Origin: Planctomycetota bacterium
Lineage (GTDB): Bacteria; Planctomycetota; Phycisphaerae; UBA1845
Length of the DNA stretch: 7,406 nt
Direction: 5' to 3'
Assembly (NCBI GenBank): GCA_022567365.1
Contig: JADFHG010000172.1
Location: 1 to 7,406, forward strand
The translations under genes and the position numbers were made by a program. The notes below the pieces were generated by a model. The model made no database searches, had not been told where the DNA came from, and worked only from the letters and a program-made list of their open reading frames with translations. Every line of letters begins with the position of its first letter. Position 1 is the stretch's first letter. Shown piece after piece: positions 1 through 5,603 of the stretch.

Positions 1-2
1 CT

Positions 3-110
3 GCGGCGCTATGGCTTGCGATCGGCGCGGTCGCGGCGTTCGGTGCGCGGTATTGGCGAATCGCTTTGCGGTGCGTCTGTCGCCACGTGGCGGGGCGGAT
101 CGCGGCTTGA
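3..110 (+). CDS. C-terminal end of a membrane protein (partial)
   Basis: An open frame runs in from the left edge and stops at TGA 108-110. The 35 visible residues begin with a hydrophobic stretch (AALWLAIGAVAAFGARYW), which reads as one transmembrane helix, followed by a basic tail rich in Arg and Cys. This pattern fits the last helix and cytoplasmic tail of an integral membrane protein. The reading is inference: the stretch is short, high GC makes chance open frames common, and no family can be named. A longer overlapping + strand frame (11-523) has an Arg/Pro/Ala composition typical of a GC-rich shadow and was not preferred. Confidence 0.4.
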   Translation, partial: AALWLAIGAVAAFGARYWRIALRCVCRHVAGRIAA

Positions 111-485
111 AGCCCGCGCGGTGTTGCGGATTTGGCGCGACGTTCGGTTATCTACGAACGCCCGCGCGGAGTGACGGACTTGGTGTGACGCCCGTTCATA
201 TACGAACGACCGCGCAAGCTGAAGCATGCGGCTCAGGGGAGTGGCGTTCGCAAGGCACGCCATTGTTCCAGGCCAGTCATGTCCGATCCGAGCCTCGATC
301 GCCAGGGCGCGGGTTACTCCGGCCCCGTCATCGCAGTCGCGAAGAGCGAGTAGTCGCCGGCGTCCGCGTTGCGGTTGTGGTTGATATCTGGGACGCGGTG
401 GTCGCAGAGGCGACCGATTCCTGCCAAGCAGGCGCCGATGATTCGTTCGCGGCGGAACCAGCCACAATAATCCCGCCCGCTACAC
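111..485. other. Non-coding gap with a tandem duplication at its left end
   Basis: No convincing gene lies between the left-edge stop codon and the tRNA. Open frames on both strands cover most of it, but their translations are low-complexity Arg/Ala/Pro sequence with no recognisable family. The first 100 bases hold a 48-bp tandem duplication, listed separately. A short hairpin (cctgc-caa-gcagg, 420-432) lies downstream of the tRNA on its strand, but it has no T-run, so I do not call it a terminator. Confidence 0.55.
113..208. repeat. 48-bp imperfect tandem duplication
   Basis: Two adjacent 48-base units, 113-160 and 161-208, agree at about 37 of 48 positions by eye. Both begin cccgcgcgg and end tacgaacg. 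A remnant of a third unit (accgcgc) follows at 209. Each unit ends in a small inverted repeat: cgttcg...cgaacg at 141-160, and cgttc-atata-cgaacg at 193-208. The array starts three bases after the stop codon of the left-edge gene. There are only two units and no spacer, so this is not a CRISPR array. Its role is unknown. Confidence 0.7.
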
Positions 486-558
486 TACCCCCAAGGGGAC
501 TCGAACCCCTGTCGCCGGCATGAAAAGCCGGTATCCTAGGCCACTAGACGATGGGGGC
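486..558 (-). tRNA. tRNA-Glu (anticodon UUC)
   Basis: Read on the - strand from 558, the sequence folds as a standard cloverleaf. The acceptor stem GCCCCCA (558-552) pairs with TGGGGGT (493-487), with a G-U pair at the end. The D arm begins GTCTAG. The anticodon stem CCGGC/GCCGG encloses the loop TTTTCAT, giving anticodon TTC. The T arm is AGGGG-TTCGAGT-CCCCT (510-494). Base 486 gives discriminator A. The next three bases read GTG, so CCA is not encoded and must be added after transcription. No intron or odd bulge is seen. The gene is divergent from the transporter operon to its right. Confidence 0.95.
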
Positions 559-605
559 GTTTGGATCGGTCGATCGGAAACCGCCGACCGGACATTCGGT
601 GCGGC

Positions 606-634
606 ATCGTAGTAAGGACGCGGAAAATCGTCAA
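606..634 (-). promoter_or_regulatory. Sigma70-type promoter of tRNA-Glu
   Basis: On the - strand, TTGACG (634-629) and TACGAT (611-606) are separated by exactly 17 bases. That is 5 of 6 matches to the -35 consensus and 4 of 6 to the -10. Transcription would begin near 599, leaving a leader of about 40 bases before the mature tRNA 5' end at 558, which RNase P would remove. Spacing and position relative to the tRNA are the main support. Confidence 0.7.
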
Positions 635-748
635 GACGGTCGACGAATGCCGCCGCGCGAGGGTGCGTGGCAAGATCGACGGATGGGCTCTGCCGTCTTC
701 CCGGTGCCGCTCAATACCGTACCATCGCGTCGGGCGCTACCGCGAAGA

Positions 749-773
749 CCGCTCCCTTACGGTCGCGGTTCGG
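749..773. repeat. Solitary copy of the 25-base dispersed repeat
   Basis: The 25 bases starting ccgctcccttacggtcgcgg are identical to the right arm of the hairpin at 5100-5159. The similarity runs on for another five bases with one mismatch (cgg-attgc here, cgg-tttgc there). No matching left arm is visible here, so this is a half-element. It lies in the non-coding gap upstream of the transporter operon. The type resembles REP-like intergenic elements. Confidence 0.85.
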
Positions 774-902
774 ATTGCGCGGTTCGAAGCCACCGAAAGT
801 GACACGGCCCCGCCGCGCGAGTCCGCGATCCGGCGCGATTGTCGACGCGATCGACTTGTCAACCATCGATCTCATCGTGAAGGCGAGTATGTCGTCGTGA
901 CA

Positions 903-1952
903 ATGAATCGGATTCACATTCGACTCGCTGTTTCCGTTGCCTGGCTGGCGACGATTGGCTTGGGCGGCGCATCCGTCGCCCGGCTTGCCGGATGCAAACG
1001 CGCGAACCCGGGCGACGAATCCGCAAGCGTCAGGCTATATTACAGCGTCGACGAGGGGTTCGCCCGCGCGGTGCTCGAACGATTTACCAGCGAGACCGGA
1101 ATCAAAATCGCCGCCATCCCCGACTCCGAAGCCGGCAAGACGACGGGGCTGGTCAACCGCATTCGCGCCGAGGCGAACCGACCCCATGCCGACGTGTTCT
1201 GGTCGAGCGAGCTGTTCAATACGATGCTGCTAGCGCGCGAAGGGATGTTCGAGCCTTACGACCCGCCGACCGCGGCAGACGTCCCCGCGCGTTTCAAGGA
1301 TGAAGGGCGGCGCTGGACGGCGACGGCATTGCGGGGGCGGGTCATCGCATTCGACCCGAGCCGCATGGGCGATACGCCGATTCCAACGACCTGGGAGCAG
1401 CTCGCCGAAGCGGACATCGCACCGCACGTCGCGTTTGCGAATCCGCTGTTCGGAACCACGCGCGGACACGTGGCCGCCATGTTCGCCGCCTGGGGCAAGG
1501 AGCGGGGCCGGGCATTCTTGACGGGCTTGCGGGGAAACGGCGCCCTCATGGTGGATGGCAACAGTGCGGCGGTTCGAGCGGTCATCGCCGGGCGGGCCAA
1601 GATCGCCATGACCGACACGGACGACGTTTGGGTAGCCCAAGGCAGCGGTGCGACCCTTACGGCGCGCTACCTCGACATGGGCGACGGTGGCACGCTGCTG
1701 ATTCCCTGTTCCGTCGCGCTGATCAAGGGGGGATCCAACGCCGCCGCCGCGCGCAAATTGGTCGATTATCTGGTGTCGGCCGACGTCGAGCGGGCGCTCG
1801 CGCTTAGCGATTCACGAAACGTTCCGGTGCGCGAGCCACTGCGTCGTGAACTCGAGGTCAGCCTTCCACCGGCAACCTCGATTCCGTTTGACGAGATCGC
1901 GGACGCAATGGATGAGAGCGCAGCGGCGGTGCGGGAAATCCTGATCCGGTGA
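903..1952 (+). CDS. ABC importer substrate-binding lipoprotein (Fe3+/aminoethylphosphonate-type family)
   Basis: Periplasmic solute-binding protein of 349 residues, which would capture a ligand and deliver it to the permease encoded next. An N-terminal signal sequence (residues 1-30) ends in a lipobox, Leu-Ala-Gly-Cys, so Cys31 would be lipidated after signal peptidase II cleavage; an Arg at 27 just before the lipobox is slightly unusual. Family marks: LYYSVDEGFARAVLERF (45-61), ADVFWSSELFN (96-106), DGNSAAVRAVIAGRAKIAMT (218-237) followed by DTDDV, and LIPCSVALIKGG (266-277). Where ferric-binding FbpA has the tandem Tyr pair that holds iron, this protein reads TDTDDV, so iron is not an obvious ligand. 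Start: ATG 903 is preferred; GTG 897 is possible, with a weak aaggcgag ribosome site at 880-887. The frame remains open upstream, but that part is not protein-like. The gene overlaps the permease by four bases (GTGA). Family is confident; the ligand is unknown. Confidence 0.9.
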   Translation: MNRIHIRLAVSVAWLATIGLGGASVARLAGCKRANPGDESASVRLYYSVDEGFARAVLERFTSETGIKIAAIPDSEAGKTTGLVNRIRAEANRPHADVFWSSELFNTMLLAREGMFEPYDPPTAADVPARFKDEGRRWTATALRGRVIAFDPSRMGDTPIPTTWEQLAEADIAPHVAFANPLFGTTRGHVAAMFAAWGKERGRAFLTGLRGNGALMVDGNSAAVRAVIAGRAKIAMTDTDDVWVAQGSGATLTARYLDMGDGGTLLIPCSVALIKGGSNAAAARKLVDYLVSADVERALALSDSRNVPVREPLRRELEVSLPPATSIPFDEIADAMDESAAAVREILIR

Positions 1953-3454
1953 CCGCGCGCCTCGCCACCTTTGCACTTCGGACCATTGGCGTGGCGATCT
2001 TCGCGGCTGCGATTGCGTGGCCTATGATCGCGCTGATCGGCCGAGTCATTACGGATGGCCGAGCACCCGCCGATGGTCTCACAGCGCTGACGTCGCACTT
2101 GCCGCTGCACCTGTACACGCTTGGACTGGCGGTCAGCGCGACCGTTCTCTGCATGATCCTCGCGCTGCCCGCGGCGATCGCGGTTGGCCAGACCGGGCGC
2201 ATCGCGCGCCGACCGTGGGTCGCGATCCTCTTGACCGCACCGCTGCTCTGCCCGCCCGTGGTGTATGCCTTCGGATGGGAGAGAATCCTGCCGATCGGAA
2301 TGAGCCCCTGGTTGCGATGCGTTGTGGTGTGGGCGCTTTGGGCATGGCCGATACCGGCGCTGCTTGTCGGTGGTGCTTGGGTGCGGACGGGGCGGGCGGC
2401 GTATGAGGCCGCCGTTTTGGTCACGGCGCCGACAAAAGCGTTCATATTCGTCGTGCTGCCGGTTCTGGCTCCTCACGTCGCGCTGTCGGGGCTGATCCTC
2501 CTGGTGATCTTCCTGCACGAGTATTGCGTGCCCCATGCTTGCGGGATGGTCGTCTCGGCGACGGCGATTCTGGGTTGGGCGTCGGATTCTCGATACGTCA
2601 TCGACGCGATCGCACCGGCGCTACCGACACTATTCGCGATCGTGGCTGGTTTGGCACTGGTCGGCGTGATCTGGCGACGCAGCGCGCAGGCGGAGAATGC
2701 CGCGGCGTGTGCAATAAACAAACCGGCGGCGGCACGGGGCGTTTTCGCGATCGCGATCGGGTGCTTCGTCGTGTCGTTCGTCGTGCCGATCGGCGGTTTG
2801 TTGACCAAGCTCTCGGGGTTTTCCAAGATCATCGTGGGGCTGGAAAGATACGGTGTGGACATTCTCTCTTCACTCGGTGTGGCGCTCTTTGCCGCCGCGA
2901 TGACGATCGCACTCGGCGTCGGCGTTGTACTTTGTGGACGACTCGCGACCCTGGCGCTCGCCGCGACCCTCGTCGTCGGTGCGCTGCCCGGAGCGGTAGT
3001 CGGCGTGGCGCTGATCGCCGGATACAACTATGGATTTTTGACCGCGGTATACGACCATTGGCCGATCGTCGCGATCAGCCACGTCGCACGTTACGGTTGG
3101 GTCGGGCTGATTGCGGTAATGCTCGCCGCCCGCACGACGAACTCGGAATTGACGGCGCAGGCCGAAACAGACGGTGCAGGACGTCTGTCGGTCCTCGCTT
3201 TCGTGCAGTTCGGGCTGAATTGGCCGACGCTCCTTTGCGGTTTCGGTTTCGTGGTCGTGCTGTCTCTCGCGGAGGTTTCCGCATCGACGCTTGTGCGCGT
3301 GCCGGACTTCAACCCGATCGCACAGGTGATCTTCGAGAAATTCCACCGCTTCGAGGACGACATGCTCGTCACGTTGTCCCTATGCCTGATCGCCGCTACG
3401 ATTCCCGCCGCCGGGGTGCTCGCATGGGCGTTTCGGCACCGCGACGAGGGTTGA
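1949..3454 (+). CDS. ABC importer permease with two fused membrane domains (FbpB-like)
   Basis: Inner-membrane permease of 501 residues, the usual size for FbpB-type proteins in which two permease domains are fused; about twelve hydrophobic segments are visible. In the first half, the ATPase-docking EAA loop is at 152-176 (YEAAVLVTAPTKAFIFVVLP), with the usual Gly replaced; LHEYCVPH (189-196) matches the conserved patch that follows. In the second half, the EAA loop is degenerate (about 404-426: QAETDGAGR kept, but the LP replaced by FG). The typical LAEVSASTLVRVPDFNP motif (440-456) follows. The start is GTG 1949, overlapping the stop of the binding-protein gene (GTGA), so translation is probably coupled; no strong ribosome site is seen. 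No ATPase gene follows: the next gene is pdhA, 261 bases on. The missing nucleotide-binding subunit must be encoded elsewhere. Confidence 0.9.
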   Translation: MTARLATFALRTIGVAIFAAAIAWPMIALIGRVITDGRAPADGLTALTSHLPLHLYTLGLAVSATVLCMILALPAAIAVGQTGRIARRPWVAILLTAPLLCPPVVYAFGWERILPIGMSPWLRCVVVWALWAWPIPALLVGGAWVRTGRAAYEAAVLVTAPTKAFIFVVLPVLAPHVALSGLILLVIFLHEYCVPHACGMVVSATAILGWASDSRYVIDAIAPALPTLFAIVAGLALVGVIWRRSAQAENAAACAINKPAAARGVFAIAIGCFVVSFVVPIGGLLTKLSGFSKIIVGLERYGVDILSSLGVALFAAAMTIALGVGVVLCGRLATLALAATLVVGALPGAVVGVALIAGYNYGFLTAVYDHWPIVAISHVARYGWVGLIAVMLAARTTNSELTAQAETDGAGRLSVLAFVQFGLNWPTLLCGFGFVVVLSLAEVSASTLVRVPDFNPIAQVIFEKFHRFEDDMLVTLSLCLIAATIPAAGVLAWAFRHRDEG

Positions 3455-3701
3455 CGGAGCCGAAATCGCCGTGGGTGGCGCAGCCGCGTTTGTCGTGTAT
3501 GATGATCGCCGCGCGGCTTGTGGTTGCGGCGCACACGCAACGTCCTTGTGCGAGAGAAGTGCGAAGCGATGAACCATGCGTAAGCGTTGCGTTGCTGCGA
3601 CGCGATGCCGACTGGAGAGCGACCCCAAGCGGAACCCGCTTCTGATTGCGGTGTGAGTGTATTCTGACTGACTCGCCACACATGCGGCAAAACGACGTGG
3701 C

Positions 3702-3710
3702 GGAAGGGAG
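3702..3710 (+). promoter_or_regulatory. Ribosome binding site of pdhA
   Basis: The purine run ggaagggag ends five bases before GTG 3716. It fixes the GTG as the start; no ATG in this frame lies nearby. Confidence 0.75.
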
Positions 3711-3715
3711 CGAAC

Positions 3716-4813
3716 GTGCCTCGCAAGGTCATTACGCCGAAACAGAAAATCGAATATCTGTCCATCTTGGACGGAGACGGCAACCTCGATGAAACACTCG
3801 ATCCGAAGCTCGACTCGGATCGCGCGTTGTATATCTACAAGCTCATGCTTGTCGCCCGCTGCCTCGACGAGCGGATGATCAAGATGCAGAGACAGGGTCG
3901 CGTCGGGACGTACGGACCGTGCCACGGACAGGAGGCGTGCCACTGCGCCGCGTCGGTCGTCATGGCACCGGACGATTGGATCGTCCACGCCTTTCGCGAG
4001 CCCGGATCGTTCTTTCACCGTGGTTGGCCGATCGAGCGGATCATCCAATTCTGGGGGGGCTACGAGGAAGGTTGCTGCCCGCCGGAAGGCGCGAACGACC
4101 TGCCCATCGCCGTGCCCATCGCCACGCAGACCGTGCACGCCATGGGCATCGCCTGGGCCATGAAACTCCGGGGCAAGAAGGACGCGGTCCTTTGCTATCT
4201 CGGCGACGGCGCGACCAGCGAGGGCGACTTCCACGAAGCCATGAACTTCGCGGGTGTCTATCACTTGCCCGTCGTGTTCTTCGTGCAAAACAACCAGTGG
4301 GCCATCTCGGTGCCGCGCGATCAGCAAACGGCGTCGGAGACCATCGCGCAGAAAGCGATCGCATACGGCTTCGATGGGCTGCAACTCGACGGCAACGACG
4401 TGCTGGCGATCTACGCGGGCACGAAGGAGACGGTCGAAAAGGCGCGCGGCGGGGGAGGACCGTCGCTGATCGAAGCCGTTACCTATCGCCTCGGCGTCCA
4501 CACGACGGCCGACGACCCCAAGAAGTATCGCTCCGACGAAGAGGTCGCCCGCTGGCAGAAGCTCGATCCCATTCCGAGGTTCCATAACTACCTCGTCAAA
4601 CGGGGCGTGCTCGACGAGAAGCTTGCGGGTGAAATCGAATCAGACGTACTCGAGATCGTCAAGGCCGGCGTTGATCGCTACGAGGCCGGGCGCGACGTCG
4701 ATCCGCTCGATTGCTTCACGCACATGTTCTCGGAATTGCCGGCCGAACTCGTCGAGCAACGTGAGGAGTTCCGCCAGGCGCTCGAGCGAGAGGGCATAGC
4801 ACACGGACATTGA
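3716..4813 (+). CDS. pdhA: Pyruvate dehydrogenase E1 component, alpha subunit
   Basis: Thiamine-diphosphate-dependent alpha subunit of a heterotetrameric 2-oxoacid dehydrogenase, 365 residues, a normal length. With an E1 beta partner it decarboxylates pyruvate and passes the acetyl group to E2 lipoyl domains in the cytoplasm. The cofactor motif starts GDGATSEGDFHEAMNF (163-178) and ends at Asn192-Asn193 (QNNQW). The N-terminal part has the family pattern GTYGPCHGQEACHCA (64-78) and AFREPGSFFHRGWP (92-105). The loop at 256-272 (TYRLGVHTTADDPKKYR) resembles the Bacillus-type pyruvate enzymes (RYGPHT...DDPTRYR) more than the branched-chain enzymes, which is why I favour pyruvate. The start is GTG 3716 with a strong ribosome site. 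No E1 beta, E2 or E3 gene follows: 380 non-coding bases come next, then oppositely oriented genes. A branched-chain or acetoin E1 alpha cannot be fully excluded. Confidence 0.92.
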   Translation: MPRKVITPKQKIEYLSILDGDGNLDETLDPKLDSDRALYIYKLMLVARCLDERMIKMQRQGRVGTYGPCHGQEACHCAASVVMAPDDWIVHAFREPGSFFHRGWPIERIIQFWGGYEEGCCPPEGANDLPIAVPIATQTVHAMGIAWAMKLRGKKDAVLCYLGDGATSEGDFHEAMNFAGVYHLPVVFFVQNNQWAISVPRDQQTASETIAQKAIAYGFDGLQLDGNDVLAIYAGTKETVEKARGGGGPSLIEAVTYRLGVHTTADDPKKYRSDEEVARWQKLDPIPRFHNYLVKRGVLDEKLAGEIESDVLEIVKAGVDRYEAGRDVDPLDCFTHMFSELPAELVEQREEFRQALEREGIAHGH

Positions 4814-4930
4814 GACCGGCGTTTGGCGGGATCGCAACGATGCGCGGTCGCAAATCCTGAAGTTCGCGAGTTGAACCGAAGGACGAGGCTTCCGGGGACG
4901 GCGCGGTACACGGGAATGGCGAGGCGTCTG

Positions 4931-5007
4931 GGGCGGGCGAGGCTCCCGCCGAACCGATTCTGAAACTGCGCTACGACGGACGGCTCACCAGGAGGTTGGC
5001 CCTGCCC
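4931..5007. repeat. Degenerate inverted-repeat element after pdhA
   Basis: The left arm 4931-4956 (begins gggcgggcgaggctcccgcc) and the complement of the right arm 4981-5007 (begins gggcagggccaacctcc) match at about 17 of 27 positions by eye, with 24 bases between them. Inside the left arm is a small perfect hairpin, ggcggg-cgaggct-cccgcc (4932-4950). There is no T-run, so it is not a canonical rho-independent terminator. It could be a decayed copy of another dispersed intergenic element, or an RNA-stabilising structure at the 3' end of pdhA. Confidence 0.4.
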
Positions 5008-5099
5008 AGCCGATCGCCCTCCCAAGGACGTCTTGCGTAACCCGCCCAAGGAAGGTTGACGCATCGCTAGTGTAGTTTGTCACGCTGTTTGCATCTTAT

Positions 5100-5159
5100 C
5101 CGAACCGCGACCGTAAGGGAGCGGACCAAGGAAACCGCTCCCTTACGGTCGCGGTTCGG
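5100..5159. repeat. Perfect 25-bp inverted repeat, dispersed element
   Basis: The left arm 5100-5124 and the right arm 5135-5159 are exact reverse complements over all 25 bases, with a ten-base loop (accaaggaaa). The arm sequence, ccgctcccttacggtcgcgg plus ttcgg, occurs a third time at 749-773. The element sits between convergent genes, 35 bases past the stop of the - strand peptide. The position suits a bidirectional transcript end or 3' stabiliser, although no T-run follows. Identical arms at two distant sites argue for a mobile or amplified REP-like sequence rather than a simple terminator. Confidence 0.9.
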
Positions 5160-5193
5160 TTTGCAAAAGCGTCGGCAAATATGAAGCACTTCA

Positions 5194-5316
5194 CTAGAGC
5201 AGGAACGGTCCCACGGCGAAGAATACTTCCGTCAAAACGTTCGACAGGCAACCGCCGAATTGAAGCAGCGTACACCCCGTCGCGATGAGGACCATCGTTT
5301 TCATCTGTCTGGTCAT
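5194..5316 (-). CDS. 40-residue signal-peptide-like small protein (twin B)
   Basis: Unrecognised small protein. Start ATG 5316 has GGAG (5329-5326) nine bases upstream; the frame is open back to 5376, but that extension is Pro/Arg-rich and has no ribosome site, so 40 residues is favoured. The N-terminus (MTRQMKT) is basic, followed by a hydrophobic stretch MVLIATGCTLLQFGG and then Cys23. QFGGC resembles a lipobox with Phe at -3, so lipidation is possible but unproven. The C-terminal half is hydrophobic and ends GPFLL. It resembles the peptide encoded just upstream: same MTR start, a Gly-x-Cys at 23-25, and an EVF...PFLL ending. It is probably the last gene of a - strand unit led by the outer-membrane protein. 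Secreted, membrane-embedded or lipid-anchored are all possible; function unknown. Confidence 0.65.
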   Translation of the reverse strand: MTRQMKTMVLIATGCTLLQFGGCLSNVLTEVFFAVGPFLL

Positions 5317-5339
5317 ATCGGTAAGCTCCACGAATGGAC

Positions 5340-5371
5340 GCGGCGGCGCATCAGAGGGGACCGGCCGCCGC
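5340..5371. repeat. GC-rich hairpin between the twin peptide genes
   Basis: gcggcggc (5340-5347) pairs with gccgccgc (5364-5371) over eight G-C pairs, with a 16-base loop. The right side can slip by three bases because gcc is repeated. It fills most of the 68-base gap between the two peptide genes and has no T-run. Confidence 0.5.
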
Positions 5372-5384
5372 CGCATGTGTCTGT

Positions 5385-5504
5385 TTAGTTCAAGAGGAAG
5401 GGCGTGGCGATGTTGAGCAGGAACACCTCACAGTCGCCCGGGAGGATGCCCAGCATGGCGCCTCCACACAACAGTGCGATTATTTTGTATGCGCGTCGCG
5501 TCAT
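5385..5504 (-). CDS. 39-residue signal-peptide-like small protein (twin A)
   Basis: Unrecognised small protein, read from ATG 5504 to TAA 5385. GGAG (5515-5512) lies seven bases upstream of the start. The N-terminus MTRRAYK is basic, followed by a hydrophobic run IIALLCGGAMLGILPG, then Asp24-Cys25, EVFLLNIA and the ending TPFLLN. Cys25 does not follow a good lipobox (Asp at -1), so a lipid anchor is doubtful; a single membrane helix or a cleaved signal are alternatives. It resembles the next peptide on the same strand in length, start (MTR), Cys position and PFLL ending, and the leader TGGAG-nTT is shared, so the two look like diverged duplicates. It starts 99 bases after the outer-membrane protein stop and may share its transcript. 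Function unknown. Confidence 0.68.
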   Translation of the reverse strand: MTRRAYKIIALLCGGAMLGILPGDCEVFLLNIATPFLLN

Positions 5505-5522
5505 TGAGAATCTCCAAGTGAG

Positions 5523-5590
5523 CCGACCAGTGCCATGCCGTAGCAGTGGTCGGCAGATTGATCGAAGCCGGCCGGCGACCGGACCGGTCG
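5523..5590. repeat. Two hairpins between the outer-membrane protein and twin A
   Basis: ccgacca (5523-5529) pairs with tggtcgg (5547-5553), with three more pairs after one mismatch. A second palindrome, cgaccggaccggtcg, lies at 5576-5590. On the - strand they come after the barrel gene's stop and just before the ribosome site of twin A. Neither is followed by a T-run, so they look like RNA-processing or stability structures rather than terminators. Confidence 0.45.
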
Positions 5591-5603
5591 GCGTTTTGGT
5601 TCA

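Larger units (their letters stand above)
559..902. other. Divergent intergenic region between tRNA-Glu and the transporter operon
   Basis: This gap holds the tRNA promoter (606-634, -) and a solitary copy of the 25-base dispersed repeat (749-773). The frame of the binding-protein gene stays open through it back to 561, but the translation here is Arg-rich and unlike any protein family. The repeat and the tRNA promoter also both fall inside that open frame, so I treat it as non-coding. TTGTCA at 856-861 resembles a -35 box for the transporter operon, but no matching -10 box sits at the right distance. Confidence 0.6.
4814..5193. other. Non-coding region between convergent genes, holding two inverted-repeat elements
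   Basis: The pdhA gene ends on the left and the - strand peptide gene ends on the right, so this gap receives transcription from both sides. It holds a degenerate inverted repeat (4931-5007) and a perfect 25-bp hairpin (5100-5159). A weak - strand open frame (4678-5064) crosses the end of pdhA and is not protein-like. I see no gene here. Confidence 0.65.

Noticed and set aside
113..208. CRISPR-like repeat
   Set aside because: There are only two directly abutting units with no spacers, and they diverge along their whole length.
9..523. Long open frames on both strands at the left end
   Set aside because: Both translate to Arg/Pro/Ala-rich sequence with no family motif. The + frame runs into the tRNA gene, and the - frame covers the 48-bp tandem repeat as half-conserved 16-residue units, which does not look like selection on protein.
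561..902. N-terminal extension of the binding protein (total 463 residues)
   Set aside because: The extension is Arg-rich, contains the dispersed repeat and overlaps the tRNA promoter. The signal sequence and lipobox start only at 903.
1766..2536. 256-codon open frame antisense to the end of the binding-protein gene and the permease
   Set aside because: The translation is Arg/Gln/His-rich without family features. The sense strand codes for well-supported transporter proteins.
3491..3503. TATGAT as a pdhA promoter -10 box
   Set aside because: The hexamer is good, but no -35 box sits 16-18 bases upstream and it lies over 200 bases before the gene.
3380..4585. 401-codon open frame antisense to pdhA
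   Set aside because: The sense strand has clear thiamine-diphosphate enzyme motifs. The antisense frame is a GC-rich shadow and has no recognisable domains.
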